The translations under genes and the position numbers were made by a program. From assembly GCF_000767055.1 (NCBI RefSeq), contig NZ_CP006764.1, positions 1,426,001-1,490,000 of the forward strand: 64,000 nt of DNA. The letters run 5' to 3'. Positions within the stretch are counted from its first letter, which is position 1. Each line of letters begins with the position of its first letter. Source of the stretch: Corynebacterium doosanense CAU 212 = DSM 45436. Lineage in GTDB: Bacteria; Actinomycetota; Actinomycetes; Mycobacteriales; Mycobacteriaceae. Under the pieces are notes generated by a model. It made no database searches. It saw nothing but the letters and a program-made list of their open reading frames with translations, and was not told where the DNA came from. Positions 1 through 7,622 of the stretch are shown here, in pieces.

Positions 1-1
1 G

Positions 2-394
2 CGCCAGGGACACACCGTGGTGGGCACGGACGTCGACCCGGTGCTCATCGGGCACGCTGAGGCCGCCTTCCCGGAAGGCACCTGGTACGTGGGCGACCTG
101 TCGGAGGATCCCGTCGCAGAGTCGGGATTCGATCTCGCCGTGTCCGCGGGAAACGTCATGGGCTTTCTCGCCGAGGACGGCCGACTGTCCGCGCTGAAGA
201 ACATCCGGGAATCGCTCCGCAACGACGGGCGGTTCATCGTCGGGTTCGGGGCGGGACGTGGCTGGGGATTCGATAACTTCCTCGAGCTCGCCTTCGAGGC
301 GGGTTTTGCGGTGGACAACACCTTCGAGAGCTGGGATCTCCAACCCTTCGACGACGAGTCGACCTTCCTCGTGGCGTTCCTGCGCGCGGTCTGA
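2..394 (+). CDS. class I SAM-dependent methyltransferase, C-terminal part (5' end outside window)
   Basis: The open frame runs in from before the window: codons for RQGH precede the first possible GTG, which lies inside the fold, so the start is missing. The visible 131 residues show the second half of a Rossmann methyltransferase. An acidic GTDVDP strand end would bind the SAM ribose, a DLAVSAGNVMGF segment fits motif II/post-motif I, and there is a later GRFIVGFGAGR strand. Substrate cannot be deduced. The gene ends just before a hairpin and converges on ndh. The fold is clear; the specific function is unknown. Confidence 0.8.
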   Translation, partial: RQGHTVVGTDVDPVLIGHAEAAFPEGTWYVGDLSEDPVAESGFDLAVSAGNVMGFLAEDGRLSALKNIRESLRNDGRFIVGFGAGRGWGFDNFLELAFEAGFAVDNTFESWDLQPFDDESTFLVAFLRAV

Positions 395-403
395 TCCAGT
401 GAA

Positions 404-442
404 AACCCCGCCCGCGCCGGTGATCGGCGGGGACGGGGATTT
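404..442. terminator. bidirectional hairpin between convergent genes
   Basis: CCCCGCC (406-412) pairs with GGCGGGG (426-432) around a 13-base loop, and an outer AACCCCG/CGGGGATT pairing (404-410 with 434-441) is an alternative. ATTTT follows on the plus strand and an A-run lies on the other side. It sits between the stop codons of two convergent genes, which fits a shared terminator. Confidence 0.45.
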
Positions 443-457
443 TAAGGGGAGAGCCTG

Positions 458-1798
458 CTAGCGGGCGTCGTCCCCGAACGCACTCTTCCACTGCTTCGAG
501 GTGACCTCGAGGTTGGATCGGTCGGGAGAGAGAACGTTGATGCCCGTGTTGAGGACCGTGAACACGCGGTTGCGCACGCCCGGCAGGAACGCGAGGTGCA
601 CGCCGAGCCACATGACCCAGCCGGCGAACCCGGTGACCTCGACCTTGCCCATTTTCACCACGGCGGCGAAGCGGGAGACGATGGCCATGGAGCCCTTGTC
701 GAAGTAGTCGAACGCCTCGCGCTGCTCCGGCGACTGCTCGCCGGAAACTTCCTTGGCCAGGTTCTTGGCCACGTACGCGCCACCCTGGATGGCGGTCTGG
801 GCGACGCCCGGGAGGCGGTCCGGGTGGCCCATCATGTCACCGATGACAAAGACGTTCTTCAGCTCACCGACGGAGAGATCCGGGTTGACGGGGACACGAC
901 CGGCGCGGTCGGCCTCGACGCCGGCCTGGTCGGCGATCATCTTGCCCAGGGGAGAGGCGGCGACGCCGGCGGACCAGATCTTGAACGGCGCCTGGATGGT
1001 GTGCTCGGTGTCGTCCTTGGTGGACTTGTAGGTCACGGAATCGGCGTCGATGTTGGTGACCATGGCGTTGAGCTTGACGATGACGCCGTTCTTCTCCAGG
1101 TTGCGCTGGGCGTTGCGGCCCAGGCGCTTGCCGAAGGGCGGCAGGACCTGAGCCATGCCGTCGAGCAGGTAGATGCGCGCCGCGGAGGAGTTGAAGTGGG
1201 AGAACTCGTTCTTCAGGGTGCGGTTGGCCATCTCGGCGAGCTGGCCGGCGAGCTCGACGCCGGTCGGGCCTGCGCCCACGATGACGAAGGTGAGCAGGCG
1301 CTCGCGCTCGGCGGGATCCTCGGTGAGCTCGGCCTGCTCGAAGGCGTTGATGACCCGTGCGCGGATGTGCAGCGCGTCATCGATGGTCTTCATGCCGGGG
1401 GCGAACTCGGCGAAGTGGTCGTTGCCGAAGTAGGACTGGCCGGCACCGGCCGCGACGACGAGGGAGTCGTAGGAGAAGGTGCGGGACTTCTCGCCGAGCT
1501 CGGCGGTGACGGTCTGTGCGGAGACGTCGATGTCCGTCACGTTGCCCTGCACGATGTCCACGTTGTCCTGACGGCGCAGGTACTGACGGGTCTGGGGAGC
1601 AACTTCGCCGGGGGAGAGGATGCCGGTGGCCACCTGGTACAGCAGCGGCGGGAACAGGTGGTGGTTGGTGCGGTCGATAAGGGTGATGTCGACGTCGGCA
1701 CCGTGCAGTTCGCGGACCGCGGACATGCCGCCGATTCCGGAGCCGATGACGACCACGTGGTGTCGGTCGCCCGACGGACGGTACGGGGTTTCGGTCAT
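458..1798 (-). CDS. ndh: type II NADH dehydrogenase (non-proton-pumping)
   Basis: Oxidises NADH and reduces menaquinone at the cytoplasmic face of the membrane without pumping protons. The 446-residue product has an N-terminal FAD-binding GSGIGG (about 19-24), the HHLFPPLLYQVATG segment typical of NDH-2, a second dinucleotide fold FVIVGAGPTGVELAG (about 171-185), a late VFVIGD FAD motif and a C-terminal membrane-anchoring region. The ATG at 1798 was chosen because GAGGAA lies about 12 bases upstream; an in-frame GTG at 1810 would overlap that site. It is divergent from the next gene, with about 140 bp of shared upstream DNA. Confidence 0.95.
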   Translation of the reverse strand: MTETPYRPSGDRHHVVVIGSGIGGMSAVRELHGADVDITLIDRTNHHLFPPLLYQVATGILSPGEVAPQTRQYLRRQDNVDIVQGNVTDIDVSAQTVTAELGEKSRTFSYDSLVVAAGAGQSYFGNDHFAEFAPGMKTIDDALHIRARVINAFEQAELTEDPAERERLLTFVIVGAGPTGVELAGQLAEMANRTLKNEFSHFNSSAARIYLLDGMAQVLPPFGKRLGRNAQRNLEKNGVIVKLNAMVTNIDADSVTYKSTKDDTEHTIQAPFKIWSAGVAASPLGKMIADQAGVEADRAGRVPVNPDLSVGELKNVFVIGDMMGHPDRLPGVAQTAIQGGAYVAKNLAKEVSGEQSPEQREAFDYFDKGSMAIVSRFAAVVKMGKVEVTGFAGWVMWLGVHLAFLPGVRNRVFTVLNTGINVLSPDRSNLEVTSKQWKSAFGDDAR

Positions 1799-1937
1799 GG
1801 TGATTGGCACTTCCTCAAAAAAATTTGGTCACTGATGTTCTCAACCCTGGTCATACTAGTACCTTGTCGTGATATCGGCGGGGTCGCGTCGGAGAGCCTG
1901 GCCGGAAACGCCCGGACCACGCACTAACCTTGCCCGG

Positions 1938-3224
1938 GTGAGTGCGAATCATCTCGACGTCATCGACGGGAATGCCTGGCCCGCCGTGGCGGAGCTGCCC
2001 CGCCCGGTCCTGGGGGCCGTGCGTTCGCGCGCCGCGGAAGCACAGTTCGCCTCCGCGCTGAGCAAGGCCGGGCTCACCGCCTCCCGCGACGGCGACCTCA
2101 CCGTGATCCACGAGGGTCTGTTCGCCCGCCTGTCCGCTGCCGGGTGGACCGGTCTCGCCGAATCTTTCTTGGCCGGTGAATGGCGGTCCGCGGACCTCAC
2201 CGCGGTCCTGGCGGCCTTCATCGACAGTGGCTTCCGGCCCCGCACGCCGAAGATCAGCCCGGACTTCAGCGGCGTGGGGGAGTTGCCCCCGGACCTGGTC
2301 CGGCTCTTCGCCGGGGACGGCATGAGCGCGAACGCGGGGGTCTTCGCCTCGGCGGTGCCCACGACCGTGCGCGAGGCCGTGCCCAGTTATGTTCCGGGCG
2401 CTGGCCGGGGACGCGAGCCCGGGCATCATTTCGTGGATGTCTGCACGTTTGCGCCCCCCGTACTCGCCGAGCGGGCGGATCTGGGGGACGCACAGCACCG
2501 GGCGGCCGAGTTACTTCTCGACGCGGCCGGTGTGCGCACCGGGACGCATGTGCTCGAATTCCCCTCCAGCGGCGGCGCGGTCGCCGTGGCAGCGGCGCTG
2601 CGGAAGGCGGCCGTCGATACGCTCACCGGGGACGTGGACCTGGCCGCGGCCGTCAAGGAGCGGCTGACCCTGGCCGGGGTGGGGGATTCGGTGCAGACCG
2701 TGGTGCGCGACTCTGTGCTAACCGGGGCGAAGGACTGGCGCTCGCGCTACGACGCCGTCGTCTCCGTGGAGAAACTGGAGACCGTGTCCCCGGCGCAGCG
2801 CGTGGACATGATCCGGGGGATCGACCGCATGCTGGAGATCGGCGGGCGGGCCGCCATTCAGATCACAGTCGCGACGGAGAAGATGAGCCCGGCTGCCCGG
2901 GACGCGCTCAGGGTGCTCACGCACTACATCTGGCCCGGGCTGGATTACCCCACGATGACACAGCTGCACCAGCTGGTGGACCGGAATTCGGGGCTGCGGA
3001 TCGTTGCGCAGACGCACGTGGGAACGCATGCGCAGTTGAGCCTGGAGTTCCAGGCCTCACTGTTCGACGGCCACAAACGCGAGGCCGCCGCGGAGGGTTT
3101 CGATGCCGTCTACCGGCGCCTGTGGGACTACCAGTTCGCGCTGCGCCGCGCACTGTTCTCCCTGGGAATGCTCGACACCGTCCAGATCGAACTCACGCAC
3201 CGCAACCGGGGCGGGCGGCGCTAG
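1938..3224 (+). CDS. cyclopropane-fatty-acyl-phospholipid synthase-like protein with altered SAM motif
   Basis: The 428-residue product matches the overall plan of CFA synthases: an N-terminal domain with GLAESFLAGEW (72-82), then a C-terminal methyltransferase-like half with VSVEKLETV, a MLEIGGRAAIQI strand and HYIWPGLDYPT. The usual glycine-rich SAM motif (LEIGCGWG) is replaced by VLEFPSSGGA (205-214), so normal catalysis is doubtful. True CFA synthases methylenate unsaturated phospholipid acyl chains at the membrane. This copy may be catalytically changed or regulatory. The GTG at 1938 is the first good start after the divergent ndh promoter region. Confidence 0.75.
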   Translation: MSANHLDVIDGNAWPAVAELPRPVLGAVRSRAAEAQFASALSKAGLTASRDGDLTVIHEGLFARLSAAGWTGLAESFLAGEWRSADLTAVLAAFIDSGFRPRTPKISPDFSGVGELPPDLVRLFAGDGMSANAGVFASAVPTTVREAVPSYVPGAGRGREPGHHFVDVCTFAPPVLAERADLGDAQHRAAELLLDAAGVRTGTHVLEFPSSGGAVAVAAALRKAAVDTLTGDVDLAAAVKERLTLAGVGDSVQTVVRDSVLTGAKDWRSRYDAVVSVEKLETVSPAQRVDMIRGIDRMLEIGGRAAIQITVATEKMSPAARDALRVLTHYIWPGLDYPTMTQLHQLVDRNSGLRIVAQTHVGTHAQLSLEFQASLFDGHKREAAAEGFDAVYRRLWDYQFALRRALFSLGMLDTVQIELTHRNRGGRR

Positions 3225-3231
3225 AGCCGGC

Positions 3232-3648
3232 CTAGCCCTCGACGTTGAAGAACCAGTGCGTGCCGAACTTGTCCTGCAGCGCACCGAAGGACGCACCCCA
3301 TGGGGCGGTCTCGAAGGGCATCTCGATCTTTCCGCCCTCGGCCAGCGCGTCCCAGTAGCCGCGGGCCTCGTCCAGGGAGTCCGCTGCACCGGTGACGGCG
3401 ATCGGGGTGTCCTCGCCCGCGGTGATCTCCATGCCACCGATGAAGTCGGCCGCGTAGAGGAGGGGAGTGCCGTCGACGATGATGTGCGCGTGCATGACCT
3501 TGTCGCCGTTGTCGCCGATCTCCTCGGGCGAGTGCATGGCACCGAAGTTCATGATCTCGATGTCACCACCGAAAATGCCGTGGTAGAACTCCATGGCCTC
3601 GCGGGCGGTTCCGGGGAAACGACGGTAGGGGGTCACGTGTGTTTTCAT
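3232..3648 (-). CDS. VOC (glyoxalase/PhnB-like) family protein
   Basis: The 138-residue product has the PhnB-type vicinal-oxygen-chelate pattern: TPYRRFPGTAREAMEFYHGIFGGDIEIMNFG near the start, a central HAHIIVDGTPLLYAADF, and the terminal WGASFGALQDKFGTHWFFN. The family includes metal-dependent dioxygenases, isomerases and many proteins of unknown substrate. The start at 3648 (MKTHVTPY) follows GGAG closely. It ends just after the stop of the convergent CFA-like gene and is divergent from the SRPBCC gene. Confidence 0.85.
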   Translation of the reverse strand: MKTHVTPYRRFPGTAREAMEFYHGIFGGDIEIMNFGAMHSPEEIGDNGDKVMHAHIIVDGTPLLYAADFIGGMEITAGEDTPIAVTGAADSLDEARGYWDALAEGGKIEMPFETAPWGASFGALQDKFGTHWFFNVEG

Positions 3649-3693
3649 AACTCCGCAGCCTACCCGCGGGTGATACTCGATACTATGGGCCGC

Positions 3694-4197
3694 ATGACTG
3701 ATAAACAGCCCACCGGCCAATCACTCGCCACCACCGACGGCGCCCTCATCCAGCTCTCGCGCAGCATCGCGCATCCCGTGGACAGGGTCTGGGAGTTCCT
3801 CACCGACTCTGACCAGCTCGGACGTTGGTACGGAACGTACACCGGCGAGCCGGGCAGCGGGGAAGTGTCACTGACGTTCGTGGAATCGCCCGACCAGGAG
3901 GGAAAGGTGCGTATCGACGACTGTTCGCCCTCCGAGCGCCTCGCCGTGACCCTGCTGGATGCTCCCGGTGGCGACTGGACCCTGGCCGTGGCTCTGGAGG
4001 CGGACGGCGATGAGGCTACGTCGCTGACCTTCACCCAGACGCTGTCCGACTTCAGCGGTGCCGGTGACATCGGCCCCGGTTGGGAGTACTACCTGGATCG
4101 TCTCGAGGCCGTTCTCGACGACCGCGATGCGGATTCCGTGGAGTGGGCTTGGTTCCACCCGGCGATGGTGGAGCAATACTCGGTCAACCCGAGCTGA
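3694..4197 (+). CDS. SRPBCC (AHSA1/START-like) domain protein
   Basis: The 167-residue product has the AHSA1-type helix-grip pattern: an early LSRSIAHPVDRVWEFLTDSDQLGRWYG, internal strands, and a C-terminal GWEYYLDRLEAVLDD helix. Such proteins bind hydrophobic ligands or partner chaperones; the ligand is not evident here. ATG at 3694 is preferred, with ATG at 3685 in frame; neither has a strong ribosome binding site. It marks the last typical high-GC gene before the AT-richer cassette. Confidence 0.8.
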   Translation: MTDKQPTGQSLATTDGALIQLSRSIAHPVDRVWEFLTDSDQLGRWYGTYTGEPGSGEVSLTFVESPDQEGKVRIDDCSPSERLAVTLLDAPGGDWTLAVALEADGDEATSLTFTQTLSDFSGAGDIGPGWEYYLDRLEAVLDDRDADSVEWAWFHPAMVEQYSVNPS

Positions 4198-4279
4198 TTG
4201 TGACGGCCGGTTCTCTTTGAGAGGCGTGCGCCCGGGGCGCCGCCTTTTGGAGGGGAAGGGCCGGGGAGTCTGAAATGAC

Positions 4280-4293
4280 ATAATGTACATTAT
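4280..4293. promoter_or_regulatory. perfect 14-bp palindrome ATAATGTACATTAT
   Basis: This self-complementary AT-rich site lies in the 162-bp gap between the convergent SRPBCC and marR genes. Shape and length fit an operator for a dimeric regulator, but no promoter for a neighbouring gene is obvious at this place. The rest of the gap shows no gene. Confidence 0.4.
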
Positions 4294-4359
4294 CGGACAA
4301 CTGGGCGGATAGGGTTTTGCGTCATTCTCAATCAATTCTCAGGACCGTGTTGCCAGACT

Positions 4360-4872
4360 CTACTTCAGACGATCCGCCAGTTTGGTAACAAGCCTCAATA
4401 GCTCAGACTGCTCGTCAGCGCTCAGCGCTGCCATTAACTCGCGCTCCACACGAACGTGAGCAGGCAATGCAGCTTCGAGCGCTGACCGGCCGCTCTCAGT
4501 CAAAGCCAACAACTTCACCCGGGCATCAGATCCTGAAACCTCGGTGCGAACCAGGCCCCGATCCTCAAGGCTGGCCAAACGTGCGCTCATGCCACCCTTC
4601 GACATGAACATGGCGTCCCGCAAACGTGCCGCCGAGCACGGGATATCCATCCTGAAAAGGCTCGCGAGGATATCGAAGTCTCCTTTCTTGAGTGCACTTT
4701 GCCGATGCACCTCATCGAGTCGCCGCTCACCGGCAGCCGTAACGGAATTCAACCGCACGATCAATTCCATTCGGCACACGTCGGATTCGGGCAACACGTC
4801 AAGCCACCTACGCATCGACGGGTTGACCGGCGGTTTCGACGCGTTCGGAATGCTCCGTTCATTTTCAGACAT
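4360..4872 (-). CDS. MarR-family transcriptional regulator
   Basis: The 170-residue product has a winged helix-turn-helix: KKGDFDILASLFR, SAARLRDAMFMSKGGMSARLASLEDRGLV as the recognition region, then the wing SDARVKLLALTESG. The C-terminal dimerisation helix ends ELLRLVTKLADRL. MarR proteins usually repress themselves and a divergent gene and are released by small aromatic ligands. It is divergent from a cupin gene with a 92-bp gap holding a perfect palindrome, the obvious target. The start at 4872 (MSENER) has AGG-type purines upstream; in-frame upstream starts would run over the palindrome. Base composition is AT-richer than the flanks, suggesting transfer. Confidence 0.88.
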   Translation of the reverse strand: MSENERSIPNASKPPVNPSMRRWLDVLPESDVCRMELIVRLNSVTAAGERRLDEVHRQSALKKGDFDILASLFRMDIPCSAARLRDAMFMSKGGMSARLASLEDRGLVRTEVSGSDARVKLLALTESGRSALEAALPAHVRVERELMAALSADEQSELLRLVTKLADRLK

Positions 4873-4936
4873 GCGATTACCTAACCACCTATTGCGGGAA
4901 GAATCTAACTGTGCTTCAATCCTCATCACGGTGCTA

Positions 4937-4950
4937 GTTCGATATCGAAC
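4937..4950. promoter_or_regulatory. operator candidate for the MarR regulator
   Basis: GTTCGATATCGAAC is a perfect 14-bp palindrome. It lies between the divergent marR (start 4872) and cupin (start 4965) genes, 15 bp before the cupin start codon, where a bound MarR dimer would block the cupin transcript. Confidence 0.6.
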
Positions 4951-4964
4951 CATATGGAGGAAAC

Positions 4965-5441
4965 GTGATTTTTGCACAACCTGAAACCATCGGAGACCCC
5001 GACGACCCCCAAAGTTTGGCGGTGAGACTGATTGCCGATTCGTCCGACACTGGAGGGGTTGCCAGCGTCGAGCAAGTACAGCTTCCCGCAGGCGCGCCCG
5101 GTGCACCCCCACACCTCCACAAGCTGAGCTCCGAGATCTTCTATGTCCTGAATGGGAAACTCGACATGCTCATTCAAGACAAAATAGTCCGAATCTCCGC
5201 GGGCGAGCTGGCTGTTGTCCCCGAAATGACGACCCACGCGTTTGGCGCCGTAAAGGGCGTTCCTGCAGAAGTTCTCATCACGATCACACCAGGTGTGGAC
5301 CGGTTCGAATATTTCCGCGTCCTCGAACGGATCGAACGTGGCGATGTTGCCCCTACGAGCCTTTCGCAGCGCCAGGCAGAATTCGACACCTACTTTTGCT
5401 ACTCACCGAAGTGGAATGAATTTCGATCCCGCAATGAATAG
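4965..5441 (+). CDS. cupin-domain protein
   Basis: The 158-residue product has cupin motif 1-like residues GAPPHLHKLSSEIFYVLNGKLDMLI and a second GELAVVPEMTTHAFG, forming one small beta-barrel. HLH, the following Glu and the later His could bind a metal. Such single-domain cupins include dioxygenases, isomerases and ligand sensors; the substrate is unknown. The GTG at 4965 is preceded by GGAGGAA at ideal spacing. It is divergent from and probably controlled by the adjacent MarR protein. The C-terminal FDTYFCYSPKWNEF tail lies outside the barrel. Confidence 0.85.
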   Translation: MIFAQPETIGDPDDPQSLAVRLIADSSDTGGVASVEQVQLPAGAPGAPPHLHKLSSEIFYVLNGKLDMLIQDKIVRISAGELAVVPEMTTHAFGAVKGVPAEVLITITPGVDRFEYFRVLERIERGDVAPTSLSQRQAEFDTYFCYSPKWNEFRSRNE

Positions 5442-5520
5442 GAGCACAGGTTAGCGCCACCCGTGCCCCCTCTTTCTGGCCCTGGTCCGATAGGAATCAC
5501 GATCCTCGGAGGGGTTCTCC

Positions 5521-5561
5521 GTTAGGCCTATTAACGTCACCGTGATGTTAATAGGCCTAAC
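5521..5561. repeat. perfect 15-bp inverted repeat with 11-base loop
   Basis: GTTAGGCCTATTAAC (5521-5535) is exactly complementary to GTTAATAGGCCTAAC (5547-5561). No T-run follows on either strand, so it is not a standard intrinsic terminator. Each arm also holds the small palindrome TAGGCCTA. It lies in the 221-bp gap between the convergent cupin gene and the next gene; nothing else is visible in that gap. Confidence 0.75.
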
Positions 5562-5662
5562 CGGCGCATGCTGCTATCTCAGGACCCGGTGAAGTTTGTT
5601 CAGTATATAGAGATGCTCCTGCGCGTCTGCGGGACCACCCCGCCACCAGCCTCCGGCAGTGA

Positions 5663-6310
5663 CTAGGTCGCGAACAGACTGTCCGTATAGCTGAGGACCT
5701 CGTCCAGCCGATCCGCGTACTCGTCAATCTCCCCGAACCCTCGCGCCCGGTTCAGCGACACAGCACGATCCGCGACATCCCGCGCCAGCTGATGTCTGCC
5801 GTACAGGCGGAACTGAAGCATCGAGGTGGCGAGCATTCTCCCGCCCCGCATGTCCAGATAGTCCTCCAGGTGGGAGTCGACAAATTCCGGCAGGTCAAGT
5901 TCTTGGGCAAACCTATCGATGCGCGAACTCAGTTCCGTAAGGCCTGCAACATTGATGTGCGTGGGCGAGGTGAGTATCGGAAAGAATGTGCCTGAACCGT
6001 CGTTGAGGCCCAGCAGGAGCTCCTTCCAGATCTGGTTGGGGCTCCATATCGGGACGACATAACGTGAACTCTCACCGAGGTGCTGCTTTGTCCACTGTCC
6101 CAGCTGCTCATTACCGACCTTGATGTCGGGCATGACGGTGTAATCACCCGGGGTGTGGGCATAGCTGGCGTAGGTGACCGTCATCTCGACGAAAAACCGG
6201 GCATAACCTTTGGAGAAGGTGGCAGAATCCTTGCGTGGTTTCCGCCAGCCGAGCTCTTCCAGCAGCCCCCGATGGACCTCTCCCCGGTGCACATCCTGGT
6301 AAGAGATCAT
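5663..6310 (-). CDS. hypothetical protein (215 aa)
   Basis: Not recognised with confidence. The N-terminal half (LLEELGWRKPRKDSATFSKG, then FVEMTVTYASY and a later DIKVG strand) resembles the layout of DUF4304-type small alpha/beta domains. The C-terminal half is helical (LYGRHQLARDVADRAVSLNRA). No signal peptide or membrane segment. It is the last gene of a leftward group with the 52-residue membrane protein and yceI. ATG at 6310 has CAGG upstream. Confidence 0.7.
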   Translation of the reverse strand: MISYQDVHRGEVHRGLLEELGWRKPRKDSATFSKGYARFFVEMTVTYASYAHTPGDYTVMPDIKVGNEQLGQWTKQHLGESSRYVVPIWSPNQIWKELLLGLNDGSGTFFPILTSPTHINVAGLTELSSRIDRFAQELDLPEFVDSHLEDYLDMRGGRMLATSMLQFRLYGRHQLARDVADRAVSLNRARGFGEIDEYADRLDEVLSYTDSLFAT

Positions 6311-6326
6311 TGGGCAGACCTGTCGA

Positions 6327-6485
6327 TCAGGAGGCTTCCCCGTGCCGGTACGCCGCCACGAGTTGCCATGCGGTCAGCAGAACCAGCAGCGCGGCGATGC
6401 CGGCGATGAGCCACATCTTCTGCACCGCCACGAAGATTCCGAAGACGATGACGACGACCAGGCGCAGCCACAGGGCGATCTTCAT
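6327..6485 (-). CDS. small membrane protein, 52 aa
   Basis: Reading from ATG at 6485 gives MKIALWLRLVVVIVFGIFVA, then VQKMWLIAGIAALLVLLTAW, ending QLVAAYRHGEAS before TGA. It consists almost entirely of two hydrophobic helices (about 7-21 and 25-41) with basic ends. Its ATG overlaps the yceI stop as ATGA, implying translational coupling. Probably a two-pass membrane protein in the same operon as YceI. Function unknown. Confidence 0.7.
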   Translation of the reverse strand: MKIALWLRLVVVIVFGIFVAVQKMWLIAGIAALLVLLTAWQLVAAYRHGEAS

Positions 6486-7189
6486 CAGTGGTCCTTACGG
6501 AAGCTCAGCCGGAGGTCGATGGTTCCCTCATCGGCGATTTTCGCGGCGATCATCTCGGGTGATTCCACCCCATAGTCGTTGCGGTCGATGACGGGGCTTC
6601 CGGAGATCACGATGGAATCGCCGTCGCGAAGCGCGTCGAAGGTATGGGTGATCTCGTGGGTGTGGCCCTTGATGGTCAGATCACCCGTGAGTTCCACGGG
6701 GACGGCGGTGCCGTCGTCGGGCACGTGGGACACGTCGACGGGATCGGTGATGTGGAAGGCCGCGGTGGGAAACCTCGAGGTCTCGAAGAGTTTGTTGCGC
6801 ACGCTCTCGTCGCGCACGTCCCGGTCGGTGACGACGTTGGTCATGTCGACGATGATCTCGCCCGCGGTGATCTGGCCTTCCTCCACGACGACGGAACCGG
6901 AGACGCCCTGGGTGGAGCCCGAGGTGGAACGCTCCTCATTAGGCAGGATCTCGTCGAAGGTGAAACCCACGGACGAGGTGTTGGGCGGGGTGCCCGGGGT
7001 GACCTGCCAGGTGCCGTTGATGTCGGTGGTGGCGGGCTCTGCGTCCGAGGCGTCCAGCGGACCCGTCTTCACACCTGGTCCGGCGATGGCCGCCCAGAGA
7101 ACGGGCACCAGTGCGACCGCAGCCAGCAGCACGATGAGCACCACGCCGACGGTGATGACGATTTTCGGGTTGACTCGTGACTTCTTCAT
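6485..7189 (-). CDS. YceI-family lipid-binding protein, membrane-anchored
   Basis: The 234-residue product has an N-terminal membrane anchor (about 10-34) with no lipobox, then an exported YceI lipocalin-like barrel. Hallmarks are DINGTWQVT, SSVGFTFDEIL, the VRDESVRNKLFETSRFPTAAF segment, LTGDLTIKGHTHEITHTFD and a closing DRNDYGVESPEMIA. YceI proteins bind isoprenoids or other amphiphiles at the cell surface. ATG at 7189 follows AGAGGA. It leads the operon with the 52-residue membrane protein. Confidence 0.9.
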   Translation of the reverse strand: MKKSRVNPKIVITVGVVLIVLLAAVALVPVLWAAIAGPGVKTGPLDASDAEPATTDINGTWQVTPGTPPNTSSVGFTFDEILPNEERSTSGSTQGVSGSVVVEEGQITAGEIIVDMTNVVTDRDVRDESVRNKLFETSRFPTAAFHITDPVDVSHVPDDGTAVPVELTGDLTIKGHTHEITHTFDALRDGDSIVISGSPVIDRNDYGVESPEMIAAKIADEGTIDLRLSFRKDH

Positions 7190-7198
7190 CTGGATCCT

Positions 7199-7525
7199 CT
7201 AGGTCCTCAACTTCTCGATTTGCCTGGCCAGGGCCACCAGCTCCGTGCACAGCTCCCGGATCTCGTCCGCCCGGGCACCTTCCTCGGCCGCCGTGGCGAT
7301 GTCTTCGGCCGCGCAGCGCAGCTCGAAAAGATCGTCTCCCAGGGCTCTCACCTTGTCCGGCTTCATGATAACCGCGTCCGCCGAAATCCCCGTCCCCGTC
7401 AGCTGCCGACGCTGCTCATAGGCTCGCTGGCGGCACGAGGGGCGGCAGAATTTCCGCGGTCGGCCGCGTCCCCCCTGCGGAATTTCCCTGCCGCACCATG
7501 CGCAGGTCGCGTGTTTGTCGTCCAC
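7199..7525 (-). CDS. small zinc-finger-like protein
   Basis: The product begins VDDKHATCAWCGREIPQ and continues with KFCRPSCRQRAYEQRR. The CxxC and CxxxC pairs with basic residues suit a zinc ribbon binding nucleic acid. The rest is a helical, coiled-coil-like region (DDLFELRCAAEDIATAAEEG). A GTG at 7525 gives 108 residues; ATG at 7543 would add six. It is divergent from rbpA. Actinobacterial conserved type; function unknown. Confidence 0.75.
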   Translation of the reverse strand: MDDKHATCAWCGREIPQGGRGRPRKFCRPSCRQRAYEQRRQLTGTGISADAVIMKPDKVRALGDDLFELRCAAEDIATAAEEGARADEIRELCTELVALARQIEKLRT

Positions 7526-7548
7526 TCCCCCACCATAACCCATGGCGG

Positions 7549-7580
7549 GGGAACAAATTGGCGGCACCGGTCGTTATACT
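7549..7580 (+). promoter_or_regulatory. rbpA promoter: SigH-like and overlapping SigA-like elements
   Basis: GGGAACA (7549-7555), 16 bases, then CGTTA (7572-7576) agrees with the corynebacterial SigH pattern GGAA(T/C)A-N16-20-CGTT. TATACT (7575-7580) could serve as a housekeeping -10. The position, about 43 bp before the rbpA start, fits either. Oxidative or heat stress sigma control of rbpA is known for Streptomyces (SigR), so a parallel here is plausible. Confidence 0.5.
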
Positions 7581-7622
7581 GTGGCAGACATAAATACCCC
7601 CAATTGAAAGGGATGATCACGC

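Noticed and set aside
596-1927. Long plus-strand frame opposite ndh
   Set aside because: Composition (Gly, Val, Asp, Leu repeats) is that of a complement shadow; ndh is certain on the minus strand.
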